Shown in pieces: positions 21,027 through 30,089 of a stretch of 64,000 nt of DNA (position 1 is its first letter; every line of letters begins with the position of its first letter). The DNA is from Anaerolineae bacterium (GTDB lineage Bacteria; Chloroflexota; Anaerolineae; Anaerolineales; Anaerolineaceae). Below the pieces are notes generated by a model. That model did not search any database. It was not told where the DNA came from and saw nothing but the letters and a program-made list of their open reading frames with translations. Made by a program: the position numbers and the translations under genes. The stretch lies in the NCBI GenBank assembly GCA_013178185.1, contig JABLXC010000001.1, positions 186,001 to 250,000 on the forward strand. Direction: 5' to 3'.

Positions 21027-23575
21027 GGAATTTTCCAGAGCCGGGCAGTTCCATCATAAGAAAAGATCAAGAGCTGTCCTTTTTCGGGCAAAAAAATCCA
21101 GCGCGCCACGTGGTTGCCGAGCCCCGCCGGGTTGGAGACTTCGCTGCCCAGCTCGATGCGACCGGAGAGCTGGTACACCGGCAGCAGGCGGATGCGGTCT
21201 CCGGTGGGATCGTAGCAGACCAGGCTGCTGCTGTTCGCGGAGAACATGGCACCGGAACAACGCTCAAGAAAGAAAGTTTCGCTGCCATCGGACGGGTTGA
21301 CCAGGTGGAGACCGGAGCGGTCGCTGACGGCCAGGAAACGGCTGTCGTTCGTGAAATCAAAGCTTGCTTCGTTATCATCCAGGGGGAACGAAGCAAGCTG
21401 AGCGCCATCCGCCGCCTGCCAGATGGTTGCATCCAGATCGCGAGCGTAGGCCAGGTAACGGCGGTCCGGCGAATAGGCAACCTGATCAATGGCGTTCCCC
21501 GCCGGAAGGGCATACAGCTCCTGGCCGTCTCCCGCCTGGAGGAAGTGATAATTCTGCCCGGCAGCGACGATCACGACGTCGCTGTGTGCATAAACCGCAT
21601 GCTGCACATCTTCCGCAAAACTCTTCGACCAGCTCTCCGCACCCTCCGGCAGGGTAAACTGGCGGATCGTCTTGCCATCGAGCGCCAGGTAGCTCTTCCA
21701 ATCCGGGTTGAGGGCTTGAAAATCTCCCTGCACTTCCAGGGCGTATTCCATCCCGCCGCCGGTCTGCCAGATTTCCAGGCGGTCTGAATATACCGCCAGC
21801 CGTCTGCTATCTGGAGAAAATCCGAGCGCGGTCAGAGCCTGAGCATTGCCCAGCAAAGCCAAATCCGCGCCGTCCTGCACCCGGCGGAGGCGTACCCTGC
21901 CTTCGGGCAGCGCGACCGCGATCATTTGCCGGGCAGGGGAGACCGCCGCGCTGGCGTAGTTCTCATACCCCGGTAGGGTTGCGATCAGGTTCAGGTCGTT
22001 CAGATTCCAGAGGCGCAGAACGCCCTGGCCCAGCGTGAGCAGATGCCCTCCATCGGAGGTGAAGAGCAGCTTTTCGGGTGGTTCAAGGGCGGGGATGGTG
22101 CGCGGCGCGCCAGGCGAGGCGGGACGCCAGAGCAGGATGCGGTCGCTAAAACCGGCTGCCAGGCTTTCGCCGCCGGGAGAAAATGCTGCCGAGAGCCCCG
22201 GCGGGGTTTCTTCGCCTTCCAGGATGCTCCCCGGCAAATCCAGCCGCTCGCCCGATTGAAGATTCCAGAGGTCAACTGCCCCGCCAGCGCTGACAGAAGC
22301 GAGCCAGCGGCCATCCGGAGAAAACGCCAGCCCGCCGCAGCCCCCTGGAAGAGCCGCCGGGCTGACCGGGAAGACGCGTGCCGGCTGATCGGCGGCGTCC
22401 CACAGGACGACTTCAACATCCTCGCAGGCAGCCGCGTGGCTGCCATCCGGCGAGAAGACCAACCGCCCATTGGACCAGCCGGTCGGGCCGCTTTCCACGA
22501 AACTACCATCTTCGGCATTCCAGACCACCAGCGGAGATTTGCGCCCGATCAACTGGCCGCCGTCCGGCGAAAACAGGATGGCGGCAACCCTGGCGTCCAC
22601 GGGGTCATACACCGGCTGGCCATTTTGCAGGCGACGAGCTGTGTCCATCTTTGCCTGCCGTTCTCCGTCTGCCAGACTCCAGATGATGATTTCTTGCTCG
22701 TCCTGGGGATCCGTTTCCAGGATGGCGGCAACGCGCCCGCCATCTGGGGAAATTGCCAGGCTGGTTGCCGCCTTCGTGGTGGGGATCTGGCGCACCAGCG
22801 CAGGCGCTCCGCCCTCCAACCAACCATCCAGATCGTAGAGCGCAATTCCCAGCGAGGTAGCGAGGACAAGCTGGCGGCCATCCGGCGTAAGCGCCATATC
22901 CAGGATCAACCCGTTTCCGAACTGCTGAAGCTGTTGGAAGCCGGGATCGCCATCCGGAGGGAGCACTTCTGTGGGAAGCGCCGTGGCCGCAGGCGCTTCG
23001 CCTTCCGGCGCGGTGGCGGGCGTAGGCCCCCCGGAAATTCCTCGAACCCATGCCAGCGGCTGAAAGCCACTCGCAAAGACCCACCAGCCCACCACCCCGG
23101 CCGCAGCAGCCAGGAACAACAAAATCAAGACAGGGAGCAGGATGCGTCTGCGCCGCCGCAGGCCGCGTGGAGGTTTGGCGCCCGCGCTCGTCCTGGGAGA
23201 AGGAGATTTTTGCAAAAGCTGCTCGCGCAATTGCGTCTCTGGTGGGCGTTCCGGCTCTGCAGACGAGCTTGCAGCCGGGGCAGGCGGCTGAGGCGGGGGA
23301 ACGGCAGCGCCTGGAGCGGCCTGCAGGGAGGGCGCGCTGGTTTCCAGGCGCGCCAGCAGCCGCCGTGCGGTTGTATTTTTGGGGTTAATGGCAAGGACCT
23401 TTTGAAGGCAAAAACGCTTCTTGCCCGGCTCGTCCAGGCAGGACGCCAGCCCCAGCCAGGCCATCTCATCGCGCGGGTTTTTTTGCGCCGCGGCCGCCAG
23501 GAAGCGATAGGCTTCTGCCCGGTTGCCCTGTTTGAGGGCGGCAATTCCTTTCTGGGTAAGCGAGCGCTCTGCCAT
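21023..23575 (-). CDS. Membrane-anchored WD40 repeat protein with TPR-like N-terminus
   Basis: Protein of 850 aa. Residues about 1-75 are TPR-like helices (KGIAALKQGNRAEAYRFLAA, then a second helical pair with NPRDEMAWLGLA). A Pro/Ala/Ser-rich linker follows. One membrane span (LLPVLILLFLAAAAGVVGWW, about 140-165) comes after RRRRR. A long C-terminal part has ten or more WD40-type blades, recognisable as LAFSPDGRWLASVSAGGAVD and VAAILFSPDGGQL. By the positive-inside rule the TPR part is cytoplasmic and the propeller is outside. The start at 23575 (MAERSLTQ) has AGAGGA before it; an ATG at 23629 is possible, with TATACT seven bases upstream. Function unknown; such proteins usually mediate protein contacts. 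Confidence 0.85.
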   Translation of the reverse strand: MAERSLTQKGIAALKQGNRAEAYRFLAAAAQKNPRDEMAWLGLASCLDEPGKKRFCLQKVLAINPKNTTARRLLARLETSAPSLQAAPGAAVPPPQPPAPAASSSAEPERPPETQLREQLLQKSPSPRTSAGAKPPRGLRRRRRILLPVLILLFLAAAAGVVGWWVFASGFQPLAWVRGISGGPTPATAPEGEAPAATALPTEVLPPDGDPGFQQLQQFGNGLILDMALTPDGRQLVLATSLGIALYDLDGWLEGGAPALVRQIPTTKAATSLAISPDGGRVAAILETDPQDEQEIIIWSLADGERQAKMDTARRLQNGQPVYDPVDARVAAILFSPDGGQLIGRKSPLVVWNAEDGSFVESGPTGWSNGRLVFSPDGSHAAACEDVEVVLWDAADQPARVFPVSPAALPGGCGGLAFSPDGRWLASVSAGGAVDLWNLQSGERLDLPGSILEGEETPPGLSAAFSPGGESLAAGFSDRILLWRPASPGAPRTIPALEPPEKLLFTSDGGHLLTLGQGVLRLWNLNDLNLIATLPGYENYASAAVSPARQMIAVALPEGRVRLRRVQDGADLALLGNAQALTALGFSPDSRRLAVYSDRLEIWQTGGGMEYALEVQGDFQALNPDWKSYLALDGKTIRQFTLPEGAESWSKSFAEDVQHAVYAHSDVVIVAAGQNYHFLQAGDGQELYALPAGNAIDQVAYSPDRRYLAYARDLDATIWQAADGAQLASFPLDDNEASFDFTNDSRFLAVSDRSGLHLVNPSDGSETFFLERCSGAMFSANSSSLVCYDPTGDRIRLLPVYQLSGRIELGSEVSNPAGLGNHVARWIFLPEKGQLLIFSYDGTARLWKIP

Positions 23576-23986
23576 GTTCCTCTTTTCACCGATCCGGGGC
23601 CAGTCTGCAAACCTTTCCGACCGGCTCATTTCTTAAAGTATAGCGCGGAATTTGGATAACTATTGATTGCGATTAAGTCGGGCGGGGAATCTTTCTTCCC
23701 GGTGTGCAAGATTTTTTGCCTTGCCCAAAAAGCTGCAACGTCTCGAAATGACCCTAGAAAAGATGGCTTGAAAGAGCGGAGAGGAGAGCGGCTTGAAAGG
23801 ACTGCACTGCGAAACTCAACCCCGCACTGGAGGCTGTCATAGCTATTCAGCCGCGCTTTTATCACTTTTGGAATGATCGTTTCCTGGCGCTCCAGAGGAC
23901 TTGTGTCATAATAAAAAAGCACCTCTTTGTCCCCCGCCGTTTCTTGCAACCCGAACAAAAAATTGAACCATCCTGGGGAGGAAAGT
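23576..23986. other. Divergent intergenic region
   Basis: About 410 bases between the minus-strand WD40 gene and the plus-strand lipase gene. On the minus strand TATACT (23642-23637) could be the WD40 gene's -10. On the plus side GGGGAGGAAAG (23975-23985) is the lipase ribosome binding site. A small minus-strand open frame in the gap has no family resemblance or ribosome binding site and I do not call it. I see no repeats or strong hairpins. Confidence 0.5.
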
Positions 23987-26900
23987 ATGAAAAAATTGTC
24001 CGGCGCGACCACGGGTTTCCTTGTCCTGGCGAGTTTATCCTTGTTCTTGCTCAGTTTTGCCGGGTTTCAGGCTGGGGGCGCAGTTGACCAGACCCTGCAG
24101 GACACGATGAGGACGCTGGGTCTCAAAGCAGTTACCGAACAGGATTACCGGAAGATCGAGCAGTTAATGAACACGACCAGCCTCAGCAGCGGGCAGGTGG
24201 TCGAAATGACAGGGGCATATTATGTGCCGGGTGAAATCAATCCGGGCATGTATGCGCTGGGTTTCAAAGCCCAAAAAGGCAAGGTGTTGGATGCCGGGCT
24301 GGGCACCTACCAGAGCTGCCGCTCAAAAGCAGCGGTTTCTATTTTTGATCTGGATAAAGCTTCGGGATCGGAACTTGCAGATTTTCTACGCATCGCTGAG
24401 CAGGGCTTTGCGCCAGAGCTGGCCTCGATTGGGTTGACGCCGGAGAACCTTCAAAAGATGCGCGAGGCGGGGTTTAAAGTCGTTGCCGAAACGGTTGAAT
24501 ACCAGGGCAGTTCCATCCAAGTGATGTCGATTCCAAAATTCACCCAGCAGGGCAGCGAATCGGGGCGCAAGGAATTTGCCATCTGGAAGGACGGAAACTG
24601 GCTTTTTCAAATTGCTCTGGAAACCTTCTTCGACGGGCGGGAAGTGGTGGATAACCCTAACTCTCCGGATACCTTGCAGTACCCCTCGTGCCCTTTGCCT
24701 TTCAACCCCGGCCCCAGCCTGGAATCTTGGTACCGGACGCTGCACGACGCGGCTGTCCGCAACGGTTTGATTGGCGGCGGGCAGGTTCAGGCTCCGCAGG
24801 CTGCTGGCGAGATGATCCCGCCGCGCGTGGTCATCCGGGATGAACCGCGGAATGAATCGAAAGCGCAGTACCTGGGTGTGGCGGCAGACGGGGTCTCGAC
24901 GCTGCCCGTCCATCTGATCAATGACGATCCTCAGCGGACTATCCAGGCCAGCATTGAAAGGCCGGTTCTTGGAAAATTACTTGACAGCAAGGGCCAGGAT
25001 ATGGCCGGAAAAAGGGTTCAGATCCCACCGAATGAAACCCGACTGCTTTATTACGCGCCGCCCGATGCCCTGGAATCTTCACTGCTCACGGAGGCGGTTC
25101 CCCTGGGAGCGGAGGGCGACCGCGCTGCTTACGGCGCGGCGGTGGTTTTGAACTTCGAATTCACCAGTGAGGACTGGCCGGCTTCCATGCCTGATTCTGC
25201 GCTCTTGCTGGTCTTCCGTCCGCCGGTGCACATGGTGCATGGCTACTTTGGCAGCGAAGACACCTGGCAATATTTGATCTCGCGCCTCGATCGGGAAAAA
25301 TTTGACGCGCAAGCCGGCAGGTACCTGCCTGGCTTCGAGAATTCCTCCATCGAGGCGATGGCCGAAGACCTTGAATCGGACATCGCCGGACTTCTCAACG
25401 AGTACCGGAATAAGGATATCAAGATCACGAAGGCGGATGTAGTGGCTCACAGCATGGGCGGGCTGATCACGCGCCAGTACATGACGCGCAATGAAAATTA
25501 TAAAAATATTCGCAAATTGATCATGCTGGCCACCCCCAATCACGGCGTGAATGACTGGGTGGGGGTCCCGCGGGCGCTCGCCAGCGGCTGGTACAAGACG
25601 CACTTCGCCGCTTCCTTTCAGTTGAATGCGGTCAATGCGTTTTTCGATCATATCAACCAGGGAGAAGATTCTTTTGAGCATCTGCAACCGGGGGTGGAAT
25701 ATGCCAACATCATCGGCAGGGCCGGCTGTGGCCCGCTCTGCCCGGATGATGCGGTCGTGCCGGTCGCTTCCTGCCACCTCAACGGGGTAGCAGAGTATAT
25801 TTTCGAAAATACCATTCATTCTGGCTCCTTGCTCGCCGTCAGCGATTACCTGAGCGATGCGAACAACCCGTATTTTCGAAGCAGCGACGCCGGCATCACC
25901 GACTCTCCGGCGGTGGGCGAGAAGGTGATCCAGTTGTTGACGACCCGCATCGAGCGCGCCCCGCCGGATGCAAAATGGAGCCTGGCGCTTATGAATGTTG
26001 AGGGGGATGTCAGCGTCGGCAAGCTTAGCAGTGGCAAGTACGAAAAAGTTGCCAGGTATCCCCTTGATTTGCCGGTCAACTACCAGGTGAAAACCGGCCA
26101 GGACGGAAAGGCGGTCGTCATCCTTTACCTGCGCGGGCAAGAGGCGCGGCGGATTGCCTTGCAACCCAATTCGGAGATCGGTTTCGGCGTCTCGTATGCC
26201 GATGAATTCAGCGTCTGGTTGCAAAGCGGAGAAGGCAGGTTCGAACGATCCTTCAACGAAGAAGGAGAAGTTAAAGAAGGTAGCGGATTTAACCTTGCGG
26301 TAGGGAAAAAACCAGTTACCTCGGAAGAGGGGGCGTTCATCCCAGCGATGTGGGTGCGCGATCTGCAAACCGCTTTTGTTGTCTCGGCGGACGACCCACC
26401 CCATGTGATCGCGCTGGAAGGCAGCCTTTTACTGAGCACCTTTTCTTCGGATGGTCAGCCGGCCAGGGTTGCCGAAGTCCTTCAGGCAAACTCTGAGATC
26501 GTTATGGTCATGGATGCAAGTGGAAACCTCGTCCAACAGCCTGCCCCGGCGCAGCACTGGTGGGAAGAAGCGATTTACACCCAGGAATATGCGGCGCCAG
26601 CCTGGGCAAAGGAAACCAGTCCGGCGCGCGCCTTGCCTTTCGCGGCGATCCGCCCGGTCTGGTACCTGCTGGGGGGTGGCTTCTGCCTGGGGCTGGCGGC
26701 GATCCTGGTTTTTGCTGGTGTGGTGGTCCTGCGGAAGCGCAGACCCGTCTTGGCGACCCCGGCCGCGCCCCCTGCTTCTTACGCGCCTGCGCCCCGTTAC
26801 GACACGACGCCGTCCGCCCGCGCGCCGCAGAAGGAACGCGGCAAGATCTCTGGATGCGCACTGGCCGTTGTGATCTCCGGGCTGGCGTTGGGCTGCCTGG

Positions 26901-27514
26901 GGCTGGCGGGAGGGTTGTTCTGGATGAACGCCCCAGGGCTGATCCCGGATTTCTCCGGGTGGGAGGAAGCAATCCGCCCGGCAGAGGAATTCAGCCAGCC
27001 GGTTGCGCCCACCGCGCCCTTCGAGCCGATTGATCTTCCCACCCATGAAGCAGCCGCTCCGCCTTCTCAGGAACTTCAGCCGCTGGAAGAGCCGCCTGTT
27101 CCAGCTGGACAGCCCTCCAGCGGAGATGGGACGCAAAATTTGCCTTCTGCCGGGAATTTTGCCGCCTGTCTGGGGCCTTGCCTGCCAGACCTTTCCAACA
27201 GCCAGACGACCTTTCCGGGAGGGACAAAGGAGATCTTTTTCCGCTTCGATTACCAGGATATCCCGCCTGGGGCGGAGGTCACCCGCCGCTGGAGCAGCGA
27301 CGGCTGGGTTTGGGCGCGCTATGAATGTGCCTGGGATGGGCCGGCTTCTGGCGTTTTTGAAACTTCGCTGCGGGAACCCGGCGGCTTGAAGTCGGGGCCC
27401 TGGGAGCTTGAGATCGTCGTCAATAATCGGGCTATTCTGCAGGAAACGATTATCCTGGATGGCAGCCATACCTATTGGGCTCCCGCTGGGGTGATCACCG
27501 GTAGGTGCAAATAG
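23987..27514 (+). CDS. Surface lipase/esterase with FecR-like domain and two membrane spans
   Basis: Exported protein of 1175 aa. An N-terminal signal sequence (MKKLSGATTGFLVLASLSLF) is followed by an unassigned region to about residue 400. An alpha/beta-hydrolase of the PGAP1/lipase type comes next: VHMVHGYFGSEDTW holds the oxyanion region, VVAHSMGGLITRQY holds nucleophile Ser489, and there is an Asp in CPDDAVVPV and a His near NTIHSG. Residues about 665-760 resemble a FecR-type strand domain (GDVSVGKLSSGKYEKVARY). Two membrane spans lie near 888-910 and 955-980, separated by a Pro-rich cytoplasmic loop. The last 100 residues form another exported domain. A strong GGGGAGGAAAG selects the start. 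The fusion is unusual; substrate unknown, possibly a polymer or lipid ester. Confidence 0.82.
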   Translation: MKKLSGATTGFLVLASLSLFLLSFAGFQAGGAVDQTLQDTMRTLGLKAVTEQDYRKIEQLMNTTSLSSGQVVEMTGAYYVPGEINPGMYALGFKAQKGKVLDAGLGTYQSCRSKAAVSIFDLDKASGSELADFLRIAEQGFAPELASIGLTPENLQKMREAGFKVVAETVEYQGSSIQVMSIPKFTQQGSESGRKEFAIWKDGNWLFQIALETFFDGREVVDNPNSPDTLQYPSCPLPFNPGPSLESWYRTLHDAAVRNGLIGGGQVQAPQAAGEMIPPRVVIRDEPRNESKAQYLGVAADGVSTLPVHLINDDPQRTIQASIERPVLGKLLDSKGQDMAGKRVQIPPNETRLLYYAPPDALESSLLTEAVPLGAEGDRAAYGAAVVLNFEFTSEDWPASMPDSALLLVFRPPVHMVHGYFGSEDTWQYLISRLDREKFDAQAGRYLPGFENSSIEAMAEDLESDIAGLLNEYRNKDIKITKADVVAHSMGGLITRQYMTRNENYKNIRKLIMLATPNHGVNDWVGVPRALASGWYKTHFAASFQLNAVNAFFDHINQGEDSFEHLQPGVEYANIIGRAGCGPLCPDDAVVPVASCHLNGVAEYIFENTIHSGSLLAVSDYLSDANNPYFRSSDAGITDSPAVGEKVIQLLTTRIERAPPDAKWSLALMNVEGDVSVGKLSSGKYEKVARYPLDLPVNYQVKTGQDGKAVVILYLRGQEARRIALQPNSEIGFGVSYADEFSVWLQSGEGRFERSFNEEGEVKEGSGFNLAVGKKPVTSEEGAFIPAMWVRDLQTAFVVSADDPPHVIALEGSLLLSTFSSDGQPARVAEVLQANSEIVMVMDASGNLVQQPAPAQHWWEEAIYTQEYAAPAWAKETSPARALPFAAIRPVWYLLGGGFCLGLAAILVFAGVVVLRKRRPVLATPAAPPASYAPAPRYDTTPSARAPQKERGKISGCALAVVISGLALGCLGLAGGLFWMNAPGLIPDFSGWEEAIRPAEEFSQPVAPTAPFEPIDLPTHEAAAPPSQELQPLEEPPVPAGQPSSGDGTQNLPSAGNFAACLGPCLPDLSNSQTTFPGGTKEIFFRFDYQDIPPGAEVTRRWSSDGWVWARYECAWDGPASGVFETSLREPGGLKSGPWELEIVVNNRAILQETIILDGSHTYWAPAGVITGRCK

Positions 27515-27537
27515 GCGGCCTGATAAAGCTGTAAGTT

Positions 27538-27565
27538 TTGACCACTATCCTTGTGCTACAATAAT
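27538..27565 (+). promoter_or_regulatory. Promoter of the subtilase-sortase operon
   Basis: TTGACC (27538-27543), a 16-base spacer and AATAAT (27560-27565) make a plausible housekeeping promoter. It lies 24 bases past the lipase stop, so the protease-sortase pair can be expressed on its own. Confidence 0.6.
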
Positions 27566-27599
27566 CCTGTCTTCTTTTATTTGTTTCTTGGGATGCAGG

Positions 27600-30089
27600 A
27601 TGCGGTTGTTTTTGAAATGGTGCAGGGTACTATGGGCTGCGGCGGCGCTGGCGCTGATTCTTTCGCCGGCTGCGGTAGCGCGCGCTGAAGGCGGAACATA
27701 CGCCCCAAGACAGGCCGCGAGCGTGGCAGGCGAGCTGATCGTCGGCCTGAAGGAGGGGATAACGGCGGCAGACCTGGCGCTGCCGGCTGAGACCGAACTG
27801 CTGCCCAGCGGGCCCGGGATGGCGGAGTTGAACGCCGCCTTGGTGCGCACGCCGCGCGGACGAGAGGCCGAGTTTCGTGCCCGGCTGCTGGCGTTGGAGG
27901 GCGTGCAGTTTGTGGAACCGAACTACCGCCTGCGCGCTCTGGTGATCCCCAGCGACCCGCTGTGGGGGCCTTCGGGCTATTCCGCCGCAGGGCAATGGGG
28001 CCCGGCGCGCATCAACGCACCCAACGCCTGGAATACCACCACCGGCTCTAACAGCGTGATCGTGGCGGTGGTCGATTCGGGTGTGGACGCCAGCCATCCC
28101 GAATTTGCGGGGCGGCTGTTGCCCGGCCATGACTTCGTGGAGAAGGATGATGTTCCGCAAGACCTGTGCGGGCATGGCACCCATGTCACGGGCATCATCG
28201 CGGCCAACGCCAACAACGGCCAGGGCGTGGCCGGGATGGACTGGAACGCTCGCATCTTGCCGGTGCGCGCCCTGGGGGCGGATTGTTACGGCAACCTGGA
28301 CGATATTGCAGAGGCGCTGATCTGGTCGGTTGACCAGGGGGCGCGGGTGATCAACCTGAGCCTGGGGTTGTTCGGCAGCACCAGCCGCCTGCTGGAATAC
28401 GCCACATATTACGCCTACCAGCACGGGGCGGCGATCTTTGCGGCCGCAGGTAACGACGGGCTGCTGGGAGTTTATTACCCGGCGGCGTATCCCTGGGTGA
28501 TGGCGGTCGGCTTCACCAACAGCTCCGACCAGCGCGCCCCGCTTTCTTCGTATGGGCCGCAGCTCGACCTGATGGCGCCTGGATTGGACATCCTTTCGAC
28601 CACACCGCAGAACGATTCGTTCTACTACCGGGCGCTTTACGGTGCCAGCAGCGCCTACGGTGTGCTCTCCGGCTCTTCGATGAGCGCCGCCTTTGCCTCG
28701 GGCGCGGCAGCCTTGTTGGCCAGCCAGCCGCAGTTCAACACCCCCGCTAAGATCTACGAGGCGCTCACGGCGACGGCACTGGATATCGGCCCGCCCGGAC
28801 AGCCGGATAACGAAACCGGCTACGGGCTGATCCAGGCCGATGGGGCGCTGGCGCACGCTCCTTCTCCCTCGCCGCCTGCGCCGCCTGCCCCAGGCGTGGA
28901 GTACGAGTTTTTGAGCAGCACGCGCTGCCAGAACATCGTTTACCAGTGGGATACGATCCCGCATGACGCCACTACCTTTGTGCCGCTGTTTGGCAATAAC
29001 GCTTCCGTCAGCCGCAATCTTGGTTTTACGTTCAACTTTGGCGGCAGCGCCATCACGCAGGCGGTGATCAGCACCAACGGCTACCTGGCTTTCGATGGGG
29101 TGGGCGAAGGGGCTTTCAACAACCAGGCCACCAACTTCCTCATCCCTGTGGCAAACGCCGGTAACGTATACGGGTCGGACGCTTTTGCAGCGCCCTTTTG
29201 GGATGCGCTGCAGATGCCGGCGCTTTCCGGTTTTACACGCGGCGTCTTTGCCGCCACGCTGGGCAGCGCTCCGAACCGCCGCTTTGTGGTCGAATGGAAC
29301 CAGATGGGGGTGCAGTCGGCGCCTTCGAGCGCTTCTTTGACCTTTCAGGCTATCCTCTTTGAAGGTAGCAACCAGCTGCTCTTCCAGTACGGGCCGATGA
29401 GCGGGCCGGGGAGCGACGGGTCTTCGGCCACGGTCGGGCTGGAGTACAACGGCGGCTATACAGGCCTGCAGGTGGCGTATAACGAATTGGGCGCCGTGCG
29501 CAGCGGGCAGGCTATCCGCTTCTTCCCGCAGACCCCCGGCGCGCCGCGCACCGTCCCGAACTGCCAGGCCACCACCACGGCCGCCAGCGCTGGGGGGACG
29601 GTGACCTTTCATCCCTTCTGCCTGGAGATCCCGGCCGGGCTGCTGCCGGCTGCCCCGCCGACCACCGTGCGCATCTCCTCTTTTGCGGCTTTTCCACCCA
29701 CCGCCCAGCAGGGCCTGGCGCCTTTGGGTCGCTTTGCCGAGATCACGCTGGACCCCACGCCGCGGCCGCCGCTGAGCCCTGCGCCGCAGGTTTGCTATTA
29801 TTACGACGCCCAGGATTTGTTGGCCGCCGGTGGTTCCCCGGGCAATCTGTATCTGGCGGTCTTCGACAGCCAGACCCGCCTGTGGGAGCAATTGCCCACC
29901 AGCGTGGATGCCGCCAACGGGCGCATCACCGCGCCGGTGCCGCATTTCTCGATCTTCGGCGTGTTTACCACTCCCCCGCCTGCTTCGCTGCCGGTGACCG
30001 GCGCTTCTGCTCCTACGGCGGGCTGGCCTGCGCTGATTCTGCTGGTTGTGATTTTGGTTGGCGCAATGCCGTTGGCACGCCGGAGATGA
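27600..30089 (+). CDS. Secreted subtilisin-like serine protease with LPVTG sorting signal
   Basis: Family S8 endopeptidase, 829 aa. A signal peptide (LWAAAALALILSPAAVARA) precedes a fervidolysin-like propeptide (ELIVGLKEG to QFVEPNYRLRA). The catalytic domain has Asp159 in AVVDSGVDASHPEF, His192 in CGHGTHVTGI and Ser360 in GSSMSAAFAS. A beta-rich C-terminal region follows. The end is a textbook cell-wall sorting signal: LPVTG at 797-801, a hydrophobic stretch (WPALILLVVILVGAM) and the tail LARRR. The ATG at 27600 is used; a TTG at 27588 is in frame. Its stop overlaps the ATG of the sortase gene. The protease should therefore be exported and covalently displayed by that sortase. Confidence 0.92.
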   Translation: MRLFLKWCRVLWAAAALALILSPAAVARAEGGTYAPRQAASVAGELIVGLKEGITAADLALPAETELLPSGPGMAELNAALVRTPRGREAEFRARLLALEGVQFVEPNYRLRALVIPSDPLWGPSGYSAAGQWGPARINAPNAWNTTTGSNSVIVAVVDSGVDASHPEFAGRLLPGHDFVEKDDVPQDLCGHGTHVTGIIAANANNGQGVAGMDWNARILPVRALGADCYGNLDDIAEALIWSVDQGARVINLSLGLFGSTSRLLEYATYYAYQHGAAIFAAAGNDGLLGVYYPAAYPWVMAVGFTNSSDQRAPLSSYGPQLDLMAPGLDILSTTPQNDSFYYRALYGASSAYGVLSGSSMSAAFASGAAALLASQPQFNTPAKIYEALTATALDIGPPGQPDNETGYGLIQADGALAHAPSPSPPAPPAPGVEYEFLSSTRCQNIVYQWDTIPHDATTFVPLFGNNASVSRNLGFTFNFGGSAITQAVISTNGYLAFDGVGEGAFNNQATNFLIPVANAGNVYGSDAFAAPFWDALQMPALSGFTRGVFAATLGSAPNRRFVVEWNQMGVQSAPSSASLTFQAILFEGSNQLLFQYGPMSGPGSDGSSATVGLEYNGGYTGLQVAYNELGAVRSGQAIRFFPQTPGAPRTVPNCQATTTAASAGGTVTFHPFCLEIPAGLLPAAPPTTVRISSFAAFPPTAQQGLAPLGRFAEITLDPTPRPPLSPAPQVCYYYDAQDLLAAGGSPGNLYLAVFDSQTRLWEQLPTSVDAANGRITAPVPHFSIFGVFTTPPPASLPVTGASAPTAGWPALILLVVILVGAMPLARRR

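Noticed and set aside
22043-23659. 538-codon open frame antisense to the WD40 gene
   Set aside because: Low-complexity Arg/Gly/Pro translation opposite clear WD40 repeats; composition artefact.
25079-26404. 441-codon open frame antisense to the lipase
   Set aside because: Lies opposite the GxSxG hydrolase core; no family resemblance and no ribosome binding site.
27630-29945. 771-codon open frame antisense to the subtilase
   Set aside because: The plus-strand frame has a complete catalytic triad, signal peptide and sorting signal. The antisense translation is Arg/Gly-rich and resembles nothing, as expected for a shadow in GC-rich coding DNA.
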